The notes under the pieces are model-generated. The model did no database searches and was not told the origin of the DNA. It saw only the letters and a program-made list of their open reading frames with translations. DNA of 5,503 nucleotides from CALMEC01 sp031376485 (GTDB lineage: Bacteria > Actinomycetota > Thermoleophilia > Miltoncostaeales > Miltoncostaeaceae), in contig JANMDV010000087.1 in the NCBI GenBank assembly GCA_031376485.1, positions 1-5,503 of the forward strand, written 5' to 3'. The translations under genes and the position numbers were made by a program. Each line of letters begins with the position of its first letter. Positions within the stretch are counted from its first letter, which is position 1. This document shows positions 1 through 5,397 of the stretch, one piece after another.

Positions 1-126
1 CTCGAAGGAATGAACAGCACCGTCCGGCTGCTCAGCCACCGCGCCCGAGGCTTCCGTCGACTCGAATCGCTGCTCGCGATGATCACCCTCGTCTGCGGGC
101 GCGTCCCCGTCCAACTACCCACTTGA
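1..126 (+). CDS. ISL3-family transposase, C-terminal end (partial, runs off the left edge)
   Basis: The first frame is open from base 1 to a TGA at 124-126 and gives the last 41 residues of a transposase. The segment EGMNSTVRLLSHRARGF followed by an alanine- and leucine-rich helix matches the conserved C-terminal block of ISL3 transposases (family pattern EGLN-x-K-x-RL-x-x-RA-x-GF). The glutamate of that block is usually taken as the third acidic residue of the catalytic DDE triad; this comes from family knowledge. About 14 bases past the stop lies the GGCTCTTCC-type IS terminus, the normal spacing for the right end of such an element. The rest of the gene lies outside the window. An identical copy sits inverted at the right edge. 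Confidence 0.85.
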   Translation, partial: LEGMNSTVRLLSHRARGFRRLESLLAMITLVCGRVPVQLPT

Positions 127-140
127 GTACCGGAAGAGCC
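107..140 (-). repeat. ISL3 right-end terminal inverted repeat (IRR), left copy
   Basis: Read on the reverse strand it begins GGCTCTTCCGG and shares with the internal left end at 1548-1581 the first 8 bases and most of an inner block (GTGGGT followed by ACGG). GGCTCTT is the hallmark terminus of ISL3-family elements. It overlaps the last codons of the transposase. Confidence 0.75.
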
Positions 141-222
141 CCAATGTAGAACCCGACTCTCACGCCGCCCCTGTAGTAACGAAACGGTTGATGGTCGCAG
201 GGCCGAAAACACATCCAGTCCA

Positions 223-523
223 TCACCCGGGGCCGTTGACGGTGAAATCTACTTTGAGGGTCGTCGTGATCGCTCCCCCAGCCTGATATTGCCGAGGCGC
301 GGGGTCTCGCCGAACGTAAGCGTGACACCGGCTGCGGCAACGGGGACGGCCACCCCGACGGCGGCGGGTGGGCGGTGGGTGCGCTCCCCCGCCACATCCT
401 AGATCGACTCGCCGGCCTCGTCCCGCTCGATCGAGCCCGAGACCGTGCCGCGAACTGAGACCGACATGGAGTTGCCAAGGTCGACTGAGTCCCCGAAGGC
501 GCTCCCGGAGACTCCAACCTACT
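223..523 (-). pseudogene. Coding-like remnant, function unknown
   Basis: No intact gene is recognised between 142 and 616. On the reverse strand one frame from about 523 reads like real protein, with GC-rich third positions and an alternating serine/glycine/valine pattern (for example LGNSMSVSVRGTVSGSIERD). It is cut by a TAG at 399-401. It continues through a valine- and alanine-rich stretch ending VTLTFGETP, then near 285 the coding look moves to another frame (GAITTTLKVDFTVNGPG) that ends in TGA at 223-225. This suggests a decayed gene for a beta-rich, possibly exported protein, lying downstream of and on the same strand as the 617-1381 gene. I do not recognise the family. It could also be chance in GC-rich DNA. 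Bases 142-222 show nothing I can support. Confidence 0.3.
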
Positions 524-616
524 CCCGAATGCACGCAAAACAGGGTTACTGTGTGTTCGTTTGAGAGATGGCAGGCTCTGCTGGGACCTACTTCGGCGAC
601 CACCCGGCGGAAGCGG

Positions 617-1381
617 TCACGGCTTGCGCCTGGCGAGGGCGACGCACACGGCCGCCGCAGCCAGGAAGCCGCCGACGGCCACGATCCACCAGGGAAAGGA
701 CCCCCCGTCGCCGGGCTGCGGCACGATCGTGTCGGCTAGATCACCGGACCCTCGAGCGGAGGAGACATCGGTTCCCGTCACCGTCATCCATCGAGCGAGC
801 ACCAGCCCCGAGGGTCCCATGATCTGTGCGTCCTGGGCGCTTTGCGCCGCCTGGTTGGCGAGTTCCGAGGCGAGCTGGACCACCTCCTCCGGGAATTCTG
901 GGAAGTACACATCCAAGCACTTGGCTGTGGCCGCGGTCAGCTGCTCGGTGTCCGGGGCAGGCACCTGCTGGCCGGTCGCCAGCGCCATCGTGACGACCTC
1001 GCCGTAGCTCGTCCCGGCGGCGCCAAGCGCTTCGCCGCCGCACTGCATGACCCTCGTGCGGGCCTCGGCATTGGCAGCGACGCGCTCCGCGGTCGCGTCA
1101 AAGGCGTTGACGACACCCACGTTCGCCTGGTCGAGGGCACGGATCGTTACCGGGTCATCGGTGCCGTAGCGGCTGCCACGCAGGAACTCATCGAAGTTCG
1201 TGCTCGCGGGTGGTATCCCGACCCTTATCGGCCCGACCGACGGCTGGATCGCCGGCAGGCGCAGACGCGGAACCGCGACAGCCAACGCCGTAGTAGCCGC
1301 TTCGGCGAGCGCTGCCATCACGAAGAGAACGACTACTCAGCGTAGGCGACGCGCACTGCTGATCCGGTCGAGGCTACCCAT
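617..1381 (-). pseudogene. Unrecognised protein with terminal membrane segments; in-frame TGA at codon 15
   Basis: A long reverse-strand frame ends in TGA at 617-619. The best start is ATG at 1379-1381, with a strong GAGAGAAGG ribosome binding site four bases upstream. That reading gives MGSLDRISSARRLR, then a TGA at 1337-1339, then VVVLFVMAALAEAATTALAV, which looks like a membrane or signal-anchor helix preceded by positive charges. A Trp codon (TGG) mutated to TGA would explain it. Without the early part, translation would have to begin at GTG 1321 or ATG 1318 (233-234 residues), where no good ribosome binding site is visible. The middle of the protein is alanine-rich, mostly helical in character and has two cysteines. 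The C-terminus is a clear membrane helix (IVAVGGFLAAAAVCVAL) followed by RRKP, so the bulk probably lies outside the membrane. No family recognised. It may still be expressed in a shorter form from the internal start. Confidence 0.65.
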
Positions 1382-1385
1382 CACA

Positions 1386-1394
1386 CCTTCTCTC
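1386..1394 (-). promoter_or_regulatory. Ribosome binding site for the ATG at 1379-1381
   Basis: On the reverse strand GAGAGAAGG lies four bases before the ATG. It is the only strong Shine-Dalgarno sequence near the 5' end of the 617-1381 frame and decides the start in favour of the reading that contains the in-frame TGA. The stretch 1395-1547 further upstream shows no gene or promoter I can support. Confidence 0.55.
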
Positions 1395-1547
1395 TGCCCT
1401 TCGCAAACAGAACTTCCACACGTAGCGGACTCGAAACTCTGGGAGGCGATGTGCGGTCCTCCCCTCGGTGACGGTGTCGCCCTCTCCGGCACGAACTCGT
1501 CGACACCCTTCACGTTCACCTGGGTCACCGTGCCCGGCTAGATTAGC

Positions 1548-1985
1548 GGCTCTTCGGGGGTAGCCGTGGGTCGGTGAACGGCGTGCGGTGGCCGGGATTA
1601 CTTGTGCCACGCGCGATCCGGTGCTCCGCGTAGCGTCGCTTCTTGCTGAACGGAAACGAGCAAGGTGCACAGGATGCGCGTGGCAGCCCTATTCAAGCGG
1701 TTGCTCGGCTTCGACGCGGTGAGCGTCGTCGCGGTCAACGTGGTCAGCGAGGACGGCGAGCAGGTCGTGGTGGTCGACCTCGCCCGGCGTCGTAACCGTC
1801 GGATGTTCTGCTTGGGATGTCACCGGCGCTGCCGCGCCATCTATGACCGGTCGGTGCGCTCGTGGCGACATCTGGACGTGTTCCGCGTGCGCTGCCGGGT
1901 TCGCTGTGAAGTCAGGCGCATCTCGTGCCCCGGGTGCGGTGTCACCGCCGAGTCGGTGCCATGGGCGCGAGTCGGCTCGCGCGCG
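1548..1985 (+). mobile_element. Truncated ISL3-family element, left end
   Basis: The element starts with GGCTCTTCGGGGG at 1548. Its first 34 bases align with the right-end repeat found at the window edges, matching at the first 8 bases and through most of the inner block GTGGGT...ACGG, as expected for the two imperfect ends of one ISL3-type element. About 90 bases of leader follow, then the transposase N-terminus. Homology ends near 1985, where an IS21-like element or an unplaced junction takes over, so the right half of this copy is missing. No target duplication can be scored because the other end is absent. Confidence 0.75.
1665..1985 (+). pseudogene. ISL3-family transposase, N-terminal fragment
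   Basis: The frame opens at GTG 1665, but ATG at 1674 (MRVAALFKRLLGF) is the more likely start. About 105 residues match the N-terminal part of ISL3 transposases: a short helical start, a beta-rich stretch rich in valine, then a zinc-binding region with cysteines at residues 49, 52 and 56 and a second CPGCG pair at 88-91, ending in the conserved VPWAR-x-GSR. Downstream the family pattern is lost, and the frame runs through unrelated sequence to a TAG at 2061-2063. The catalytic domain is absent, so it cannot transpose by itself. A six-base-pair hairpin (1642-1647 with 1659-1664) ends just before the GTG, possibly limiting translation. The fragment may belong to the same element type as the terminal copies. 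Confidence 0.8.
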
Positions 1986-2132
1986 ACTGACGGCGCTCAC
2001 CGAAATTCCCCAGTCTCGCTCATCGAATTTCCTCACCTTGTGAGCTACCGGTTGGCGTTCTAGCCAACGGAGTCGGTGGGGCTCCTCCGAACGCTTGTGG
2101 TGCCAACCGCAGCGACGAGGGAGCCCCGCACG

Positions 2133-2625
2133 ATGTTCACACAGGAGGAAGACGTGGAAGCGCATGCATTGAGGGGGCGGGGGTGGTCTGTCTCGGCCAT
2201 CGCCCGTCATCTGGGCCGTGATCGCAAGACGATCCGGCGGTACTTGTCGGGCGTCGGGAGCCCTGGGGAGCGCCGTCGCGCTGGCCCTGATCTGTTTGCA
2301 CCGTTCGAGCCGTACGTGCGGGAGCGCCTCGCAGAGGATCCGCACGTGTGGGCGACGGCGTTGTACCAGGTGTTGACCCGTGAGCTTCGCCGCCGGGAGC
2401 TTCGTCCGCGGTGTGAGGCGTGCGCGGGGGTGGGCGACGATCGAGATCCCGCATCCGGCGGGTGAGGAGATCCAGTGGGATTGGTTGGAGCTTCCCGGCG
2501 CCACGTGGGCGGATGAGGCCCACCTTCTGGTCGGGACGCTCTCGCATTCGGGCAAGTGCCGGGCGGTGTTTTATGAGTCAGAAGACCAGGCGCACCTGGT
2601 GTGGGCGATCGACGCGGTGCTGCGT
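2133..2625 (+). pseudogene. istA: IS21-family transposase (istA-type), frameshifted and truncated
   Basis: ATG 2133 is preceded by GAGGGAG at 2117-2123. The N-terminus (FTQEEDVEAHALRGRGWSV) leads into a helix-turn-helix of the form SAIARHLGRDRKTIRRYL, typical of the IstA proteins of actinobacterial IS21 elements. Around 2420-2432, in a run of G, the reading shifts by one frame. The protein then continues with IPHPAGEEIQWDWLEL, which holds the first catalytic aspartate of the integrase-type core, and THLVG-like and ESEDQ-HL blocks. Before the shift, about 14 residues usual in the family appear to be missing between ALY and YQVLTREL. Homology ends near 2625, so the remaining catalytic residues and the partner ATPase gene istB are gone. 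An inverted pair GGGGCTCC/GGAGCCCC (2078-2085, 2120-2127) lies in the leader. Inactive. Confidence 0.8.
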
Positions 2626-2875
2626 GCACAGCCAGGTACCTGAACAGGGTGCTCGAGGTAAGAGCAGCCGAGGTGGTAGTGGTCTTCGGGACGGTCGCCC
2701 GCGACGTCGTCGCCAGCGCCCTCTCGATCCCGGCCAGCGGGGTCGTCCTACACGCGGCCGCCAGACGCAAACGGCTGGTCGCGTACCTGCCGCACCAAAC
2801 GCCCGCGGAATCCGCAAGTCGTTCGCAGCGAACCTCAGCGACGAGCTGCCCGCACTGCGCGCCGCGCTCGCCTGA
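2625..2875 (+). pseudogene. Uracil-DNA-glycosylase-like protein, C-terminal remnant with one-base deletion
   Basis: Joined directly to the istA fragment, a frame reads CTARYLNRVLEVRAAEVVVV then FGTVAR, resembling the part of uracil-DNA-glycosylase superfamily proteins where a cysteine and a leucine helix precede a 'vVVvlG' strand. It runs to LVAYLPH at about 2795. There the frame breaks. Adding one base to the short C run at 2795-2796 restores PHPNARGIRKSF and an orderly C-terminus (LSDELPALRAALA) ending in TGA at 2873-2875. The restored PHPNA would correspond to the second catalytic motif of the superfamily (HPS/HPN type). The N-terminal half with the first motif is missing. The family assignment is from remembered patterns and moderately sure; the frameshift logic is directly visible. 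Confidence 0.5.
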
Positions 2876-3017
2876 CGGCTCGGCTGGCGGAGCCGATGCC
2901 GAAAACCCAGACGCAAACGCAGATTACGTCCGTCGTGTGTGATCGATGCCGGAAAATAGAAAAAAGCGGGATCGAGTGAGGTTCTTGCAGTTTCACTCTT
3001 GATTCGGGTTGTGTGGT

Positions 3018-3108
3018 TGGGGAATTCTCCCCACGATTGGGGAGGTGACCGGCTGCTCCAATGTGGGCGTTCGATCAGACGATCGGCACCGGCTGAGGCT
3101 CCCCTCAG
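3018..3108 (+). promoter_or_regulatory. Leader region with three small tetraloop hairpins upstream of the secreted-protein gene
   Basis: Bases 2876-3143 contain no gene. They hold an A-rich patch (about 2952-2966) and three short hairpins, each with a four-base loop: TGGGGA/TCCCCA (3018-3033), CGATC/GATCG (3072-3085) and CTGAGG/CCTCAG (3093-3108). All lie upstream of the ribosome binding site at 3134. They could be structured leader RNA, or an operator if transcription starts further downstream. No convincing -35/-10 pair was found. Confidence 0.3.
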
Positions 3109-3133
3109 GCCGATACAGTAACTCGTCAGATAT

Positions 3134-3137
3134 GGAG
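3134..3137 (+). promoter_or_regulatory. Ribosome binding site GGAG for the gene starting at 3144
   Basis: GGAG lies six bases before ATG 3144. The in-frame ATG at 3132 overlaps this site and has no purine-rich site of its own, and starting at 3144 gives a standard signal peptide, so 3144 is preferred. Confidence 0.65.
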
Positions 3138-3143
3138 TTTCGA

Positions 3144-3848
3144 ATGCGTTTTAGGACTATTGTGCGCTCGTTCGCCGTGGGTGGCGCCGCCTTCATGCTT
3201 GCGGCTGCGCCAGCCTTTGCGGCTGATGCCAACCCTGCATTGACTGTCAAGGCCGACGGCACGTACGTCGTGGACGAAAATCAGCTTGAGTACAGCTACC
3301 AGGGGCGCAGGCTCACTCCTGGTGCGCTCACGGCGCTGCAGAAGCAGGGCAAGGCGCTTGGGACCGTTCTCTCACCAGTGTTGGCCGCCGAGGGCATCGG
3401 CATGGCGTTCGACTCGCGCGATGAGCAAGAAGAGTGGGTCGCCGCCCGGGGCGGCAACAAGACCCTCAACGCGAAGCCGAAAGGTCGCGTCAAGGCGTAC
3501 GTGCCCACATCCCGTTTCAAGACGACGCATTCCTGCGCGTTCACGTACACGAGCGCCGCCGCGCGACTCTACGACGGTGACAGTTGCACGTCGGGCTACC
3601 TCGTCGCCGCGTACGACACGCCAATGTACTCGATGCCGTTCGGGTGGAACGATCGAATCAACTCCATCAAACTTCACCAATACGGAACGGCACCCTGTGG
3701 CCCCGAGATCAACATCGTTCTCTACAACTCGATCAATCTGGTAACGACGAGTTGGTGGGCTGTCTACTACGCATCCCAGGGCACGTCGTACAACCTCCTA
3801 AACGCTCACAAGAACGGAACCTCCTCGGTCTGGAGCGCTTGCGGGTAG
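3144..3848 (+). CDS. Secreted protein with N-terminal module and beta/gamma-crystallin (peptidase inhibitor I36)-like domain
   Basis: The 234-residue product begins with a clear signal peptide: arginines at 2, 4 and 8, a hydrophobic core, and cleavage after AFA at residue 26. Residues 48-104 form a charged helical module opening with Y-x-GR-x-LT (YQGRRLT, 52-58), also present in the protein encoded at 4078-4416. A basic linker (about 105-128) leads to a C-terminal domain with four cysteines (131, 148, 185, 233), probably two disulfides. Within it ARLYDGDSC...SGY and GWNDRINSIKL (167-177) match the strand pattern of bacterial beta/gamma-crystallin and peptidase inhibitor I36 domains, where a 'NDRISSI'-type strand is the signature. 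The protein is therefore likely exported, perhaps an extracellular protease inhibitor, a calcium-binding protein or a toxin-like antagonist; the function is inferred. It ends in TAG before two hairpins. Base composition looks less GC-extreme than the IS relics. Confidence 0.8.
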   Translation: MRFRTIVRSFAVGGAAFMLAAAPAFAADANPALTVKADGTYVVDENQLEYSYQGRRLTPGALTALQKQGKALGTVLSPVLAAEGIGMAFDSRDEQEEWVAARGGNKTLNAKPKGRVKAYVPTSRFKTTHSCAFTYTSAAARLYDGDSCTSGYLVAAYDTPMYSMPFGWNDRINSIKLHQYGTAPCGPEINIVLYNSINLVTTSWWAVYYASQGTSYNLLNAHKNGTSSVWSACG

Positions 3849-3905
3849 TCACGTCCTGCTGGAACAGCGCTGCTGGTTCTCGCGAACCCGCGCCGCTGCT
3901 AGCGA

Positions 3906-3971
3906 CTCGTCGTTGACGAGCCGTCGGAGTGACGATGCGGTGCCTGCCATCTGGGGGCACCGCATCGTCAC
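3906..3971 (+). terminator. Two tandem hairpins, the second with a perfect 16-bp stem
   Basis: Beginning 58 bases after the stop of the secreted-protein gene is CTCGTC-GTT-GACGAG (3906-3920). Eight bases later comes GTGACGATGCGGTGCC (3929-3944) pairing exactly with GGCACCGCATCGTCAC (3956-3971) across an 11-base loop. No U-tract follows, which is common for strong actinobacterial terminator-like hairpins. It would separate this gene from the one at 4078. A protein-binding inverted repeat is an alternative. Confidence 0.6.
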
Positions 3972-4077
3972 GATCGAAGTCGCGAGACGCATCGGTCCCT
4001 GTCGGCCCACAATCCGCCATCAAGTTCTCCGTCTGCGTTGCCGATGATTGCCAAGTGTCTGAACACGAGGAGTTGAA

Positions 4078-4416
4078 ATGAACGATGTGATCGGCAGCCC
4101 GAAGAAATGGATCGCCGTCGCCGCGGCTCTCGCGGCAGTCGGAGGCGGGGCCCTCTTCTACAACGCGCAAGAGAGTGACGCAGCCCTGGCTCCGGTCGAG
4201 TGTCCGGGGGGATCAGTCGACGGCACCTGCACGACCGTTTTCGTCTACCACGGTCGCAACCTAACCCTCGCCGAGCTGAACGAGCTTCGAGCGGAAGGGA
4301 AGGGTCAAGGCCTGCTTGTGGGCAAGAAAGTGACGCGGGTTGTTGACACGGAAGCGGAAATGGTTGCTGCCGCGAAAGAGGAAGGGCTTGAGTTTAGCCC
4401 CCCACCACGCCCCTAG
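4078..4416 (+). CDS. Small exported or membrane-anchored protein sharing the N-terminal module of the 3144-3848 protein
   Basis: ATG 4078 follows GAGGAG (4067-4072) with five bases spacing. The 112-residue product starts with a short positive segment (KK at 9-10) and a hydrophobic stretch (WIAVAAALAAVGGGALFY, 11-28), a signal anchor or signal peptide with possible cleavage near residue 35. Two cysteines (42, 51) may bond. Residues 57-63 (YHGRNLT) and the following charged helices, with LRAEGKGQG and VVDTEAEMVAAAKEEG, line up with the module in the protein encoded at 3144-3848. There the module is followed by a crystallin-like domain; here the chain ends in SPPPRP. The TAG stop lies inside a CTAG, and IS630-like sequence starts immediately after it, so the gene may have lost a C-terminal domain through that event. 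It may equally be a natural short form. Family not recognised by name. Confidence 0.7.
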   Translation: MNDVIGSPKKWIAVAAALAAVGGGALFYNAQESDAALAPVECPGGSVDGTCTTVFVYHGRNLTLAELNELRAEGKGQGLLVGKKVTRVVDTEAEMVAAAKEEGLEFSPPPRP

Positions 4417-4880
4417 CTTGCGCCGCGAGTTCGTCAGGCGAGTGTGGACGGATCATGGCCTTGCCGTGGCGGGTAGAGACGTTCAAACTTTCGAACGACC
4501 CTGACTTCGAGGCGAAGCCCGTGGATGTCGTCGGCCTGTATCTGGATCCGCCTGCGCGGGCGGTGGTGTTCTCGTTTGACGAGAAGACGCAGGTGCAGGC
4601 ATTGGATCGGACGCAGCCGTCGCTTCCGATGCGTCGCGGGCGGGCGCAGACGATGACCCACGACTACAAACGCAACGGCACCGTCGACTTGTTCGCGGCG
4701 TTGGACGTCGCGACGGTTTGAGGTCGCCTACGACTTCGCTGCCAGGCACACCGCCGCGGATGTGCTTCGGTTCTTCCGCCAGATCGACCGCGACGTCCCG
4801 CGCGACCTCGACATCCACGTCGTGTTGGACAACCTGTCTGCCCACAAAGCGCCGGAAGTGACCGAGTGGCTTGCCAAACC
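4417..4880 (+). pseudogene. IS630-family transposase fragment with two frameshifts
   Basis: Several blocks are typical of IS630 (Tc1/mariner-like) transposases. A frame just after 4417 reads VRRVWTDHGL. It shifts near 4463 into PWRVETFKLSNDPDFEAK, then VDVVGLYLDPPARAVVFSFDEKTQ, where the aspartate of FDEK is the first catalytic residue, followed by QALDRTQPSLPMRRG, HDYKRNGT and LFAALDVAT. A second shift near 4716 moves to HTAADVLRFFRQIDRDVP and DIHVVLDNLSAHK, with the second catalytic aspartate. The pattern stops at TEWLAKP (4880), exactly where the next element begins, so the final catalytic glutamate region (WLN-x-VE) is missing. The N-terminal DNA-binding domain is also absent. Inactive relic, on the same strand as and directly abutting the gene that ends at 4416. 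Confidence 0.85.
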
Positions 4881-4906
4881 GGCTCTTCCGGTTTCAGTGT
4901 GGTTGG
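4881..4906 (+). repeat. Left terminal inverted repeat of the 351-bp element
   Basis: Begins GGCTCTTCCGGTTTCAG and pairs with 5206-5231 with one mismatch. Confidence 0.8.
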
Positions 4907-5205
4907 CGCGTGCCGACTATTCGTTGTCGATCGCAGATCACGGCCGGAGAATCTCCCCCAACAGGTTCCGGACAAGATGGCTGGCGGCGGCTTTGCGCCC
5001 ACGCCCGATTCTTGGTGAGAGGTACGCCTTGTCCCCTGCCAATGCAGAAAGCCCCAGCAAAAAGAATGATTACGGCCCCAGGCGGTTCGCTTCGCCGCAC
5101 GTTCCCATGGCCTTGGAGGCCGCGGGCTGGCTGACGGCACCGACGCCAGCAGGCCGTCGGACGCGATGGCCACATCTGGGGTGCGTCCGTTCGTTGCCGA
5201 TGTGC

Positions 5206-5231
5206 CCAACCACACTCAAACCGGAAGAGCC
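5206..5231 (-). repeat. Right terminal inverted repeat of the 351-bp element
   Basis: Reads GGCTCTTCCGGTTTGAG on the reverse strand, the partner of 4881-4906. Confidence 0.8.
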
Positions 5232-5362
5232 CCAAAAGATCCGTGGTGTTGTGGCCGCGAAGCTGATCGCGCAGTGGCTCCGGCGCCGTCAACAACAGCG
5301 CCCGCAGCAGCTGGATCGCCTTTGTACGCGCGACAACCGCCGTCTCACGACACACCAGAAAC
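5232..5362 (-). pseudogene. IS110-family transposase, internal fragment
   Basis: On the reverse strand the frame reads FLVCRETAVVARTKAIQLL, then RALLLTAPEPLRDQLRG and ends near DLLG. This resembles the helical region of IS110/IS116/IS902 transposases that precedes their C-terminal domain (family pattern R-x-x-A-x-NQL-ALLVTAPE-LR-QLRGL). Only about 43 residues remain. One side is cut by the 351-bp element, the other by the ISL3 end at 5363/5364, so the flanking halves are not in the window. No catalytic residues are present. It is most likely the target sequence into which the right-hand ISL3 copy inserted. Confidence 0.6.
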
Positions 5363-5363
5363 G

Positions 5364-5397
5364 GGCTCTTCCGGTACTCAAGTGGGTAGTTGGACGG
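5364..5397 (+). repeat. ISL3 right-end terminal inverted repeat (IRR), right copy
   Basis: Same 34-base terminus as at 107-140, here in forward orientation. Its first 12 bases match both ends of the 351-bp element. Confidence 0.75.

Larger units (their letters stand above)
1..141. repeat. Left copy of a 141-bp perfect terminal inverted repeat
   Basis: Bases 1-141 are the exact reverse complement of 5363-5503. Identity stops at base 142, which is C here and would be G from the partner. The repeat holds the 3' end of an ISL3-family transposase and the terminal repeat of that element (about 107-140, reading inward GGCTCTTCCGG on the reverse strand). Both copies therefore show the same IS end facing into the window. 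The exact length of 141 equals the largest default k-mer of a common metagenome assembler, so the window edges are probably assembly break points inside a repeated IS. Confidence 0.97.
4881..5231. mobile_element. 351-bp MITE-like element with 26-bp terminal inverted repeats of ISL3 type
   Basis: Bases 4881-4906 and 5206-5231 are inverted repeats matching at 25 of 26 positions (mismatch at 4895/5217). Both begin GGCTCTTCCGGTTT, and the first 12 bases equal the ISL3 right-end repeat at the window edges. The interior of about 300 bases shows no transposase in any frame. This is what a non-autonomous element mobilised by an ISL3 transposase would look like. IS630 homology stops at its left edge, but IS110 sequence lies on its right, so it is not a simple insertion into one gene. 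An exact 8-bp target duplication is not seen; CCAAA occurs near both sides (4874-4878, 5232-5236). A decayed ISL3 element with its interior deleted is the alternative. Confidence 0.6.

Noticed and set aside
1..141. Telomere-like terminal inverted repeats of a linear replicon
   Set aside because: The repeats are coding ends of an ISL3 element without the short palindromes of actinobacterial telomeres, and their exact length fits an assembly overlap.
1337..1339. TGA read as tryptophan or selenocysteine
   Set aside because: TGA also serves as the natural stop of the same gene (617-619) and of the ISL3 transposase (124-126), tryptophan is TGG everywhere else, and no selenocysteine-type hairpin or redox context is apparent.
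842..1345. A 167-codon forward open frame
   Set aside because: It is antisense to the 617-1381 gene, whose frame has a clear membrane helix and coherent composition; the forward frame is arginine-rich, typical of a shadow frame.
1689..2555. A 288-codon reverse-strand open frame
   Set aside because: It lies antisense to the ISL3 and IS21 transposase fragments, crosses their junction and shows no protein-family pattern.
3091..3126. Promoter with -10 TACAGT at 3114-3119
   Set aside because: No matching -35 lies at the right distance and the predicted start would leave a very short leader, so the match is likely chance.
4873..5239. An 8-bp target duplication around the MITE-like element
   Set aside because: The flanks at 4873-4880 and 5232-5239 differ; only an offset CCAAA is shared, so no duplication is claimed.
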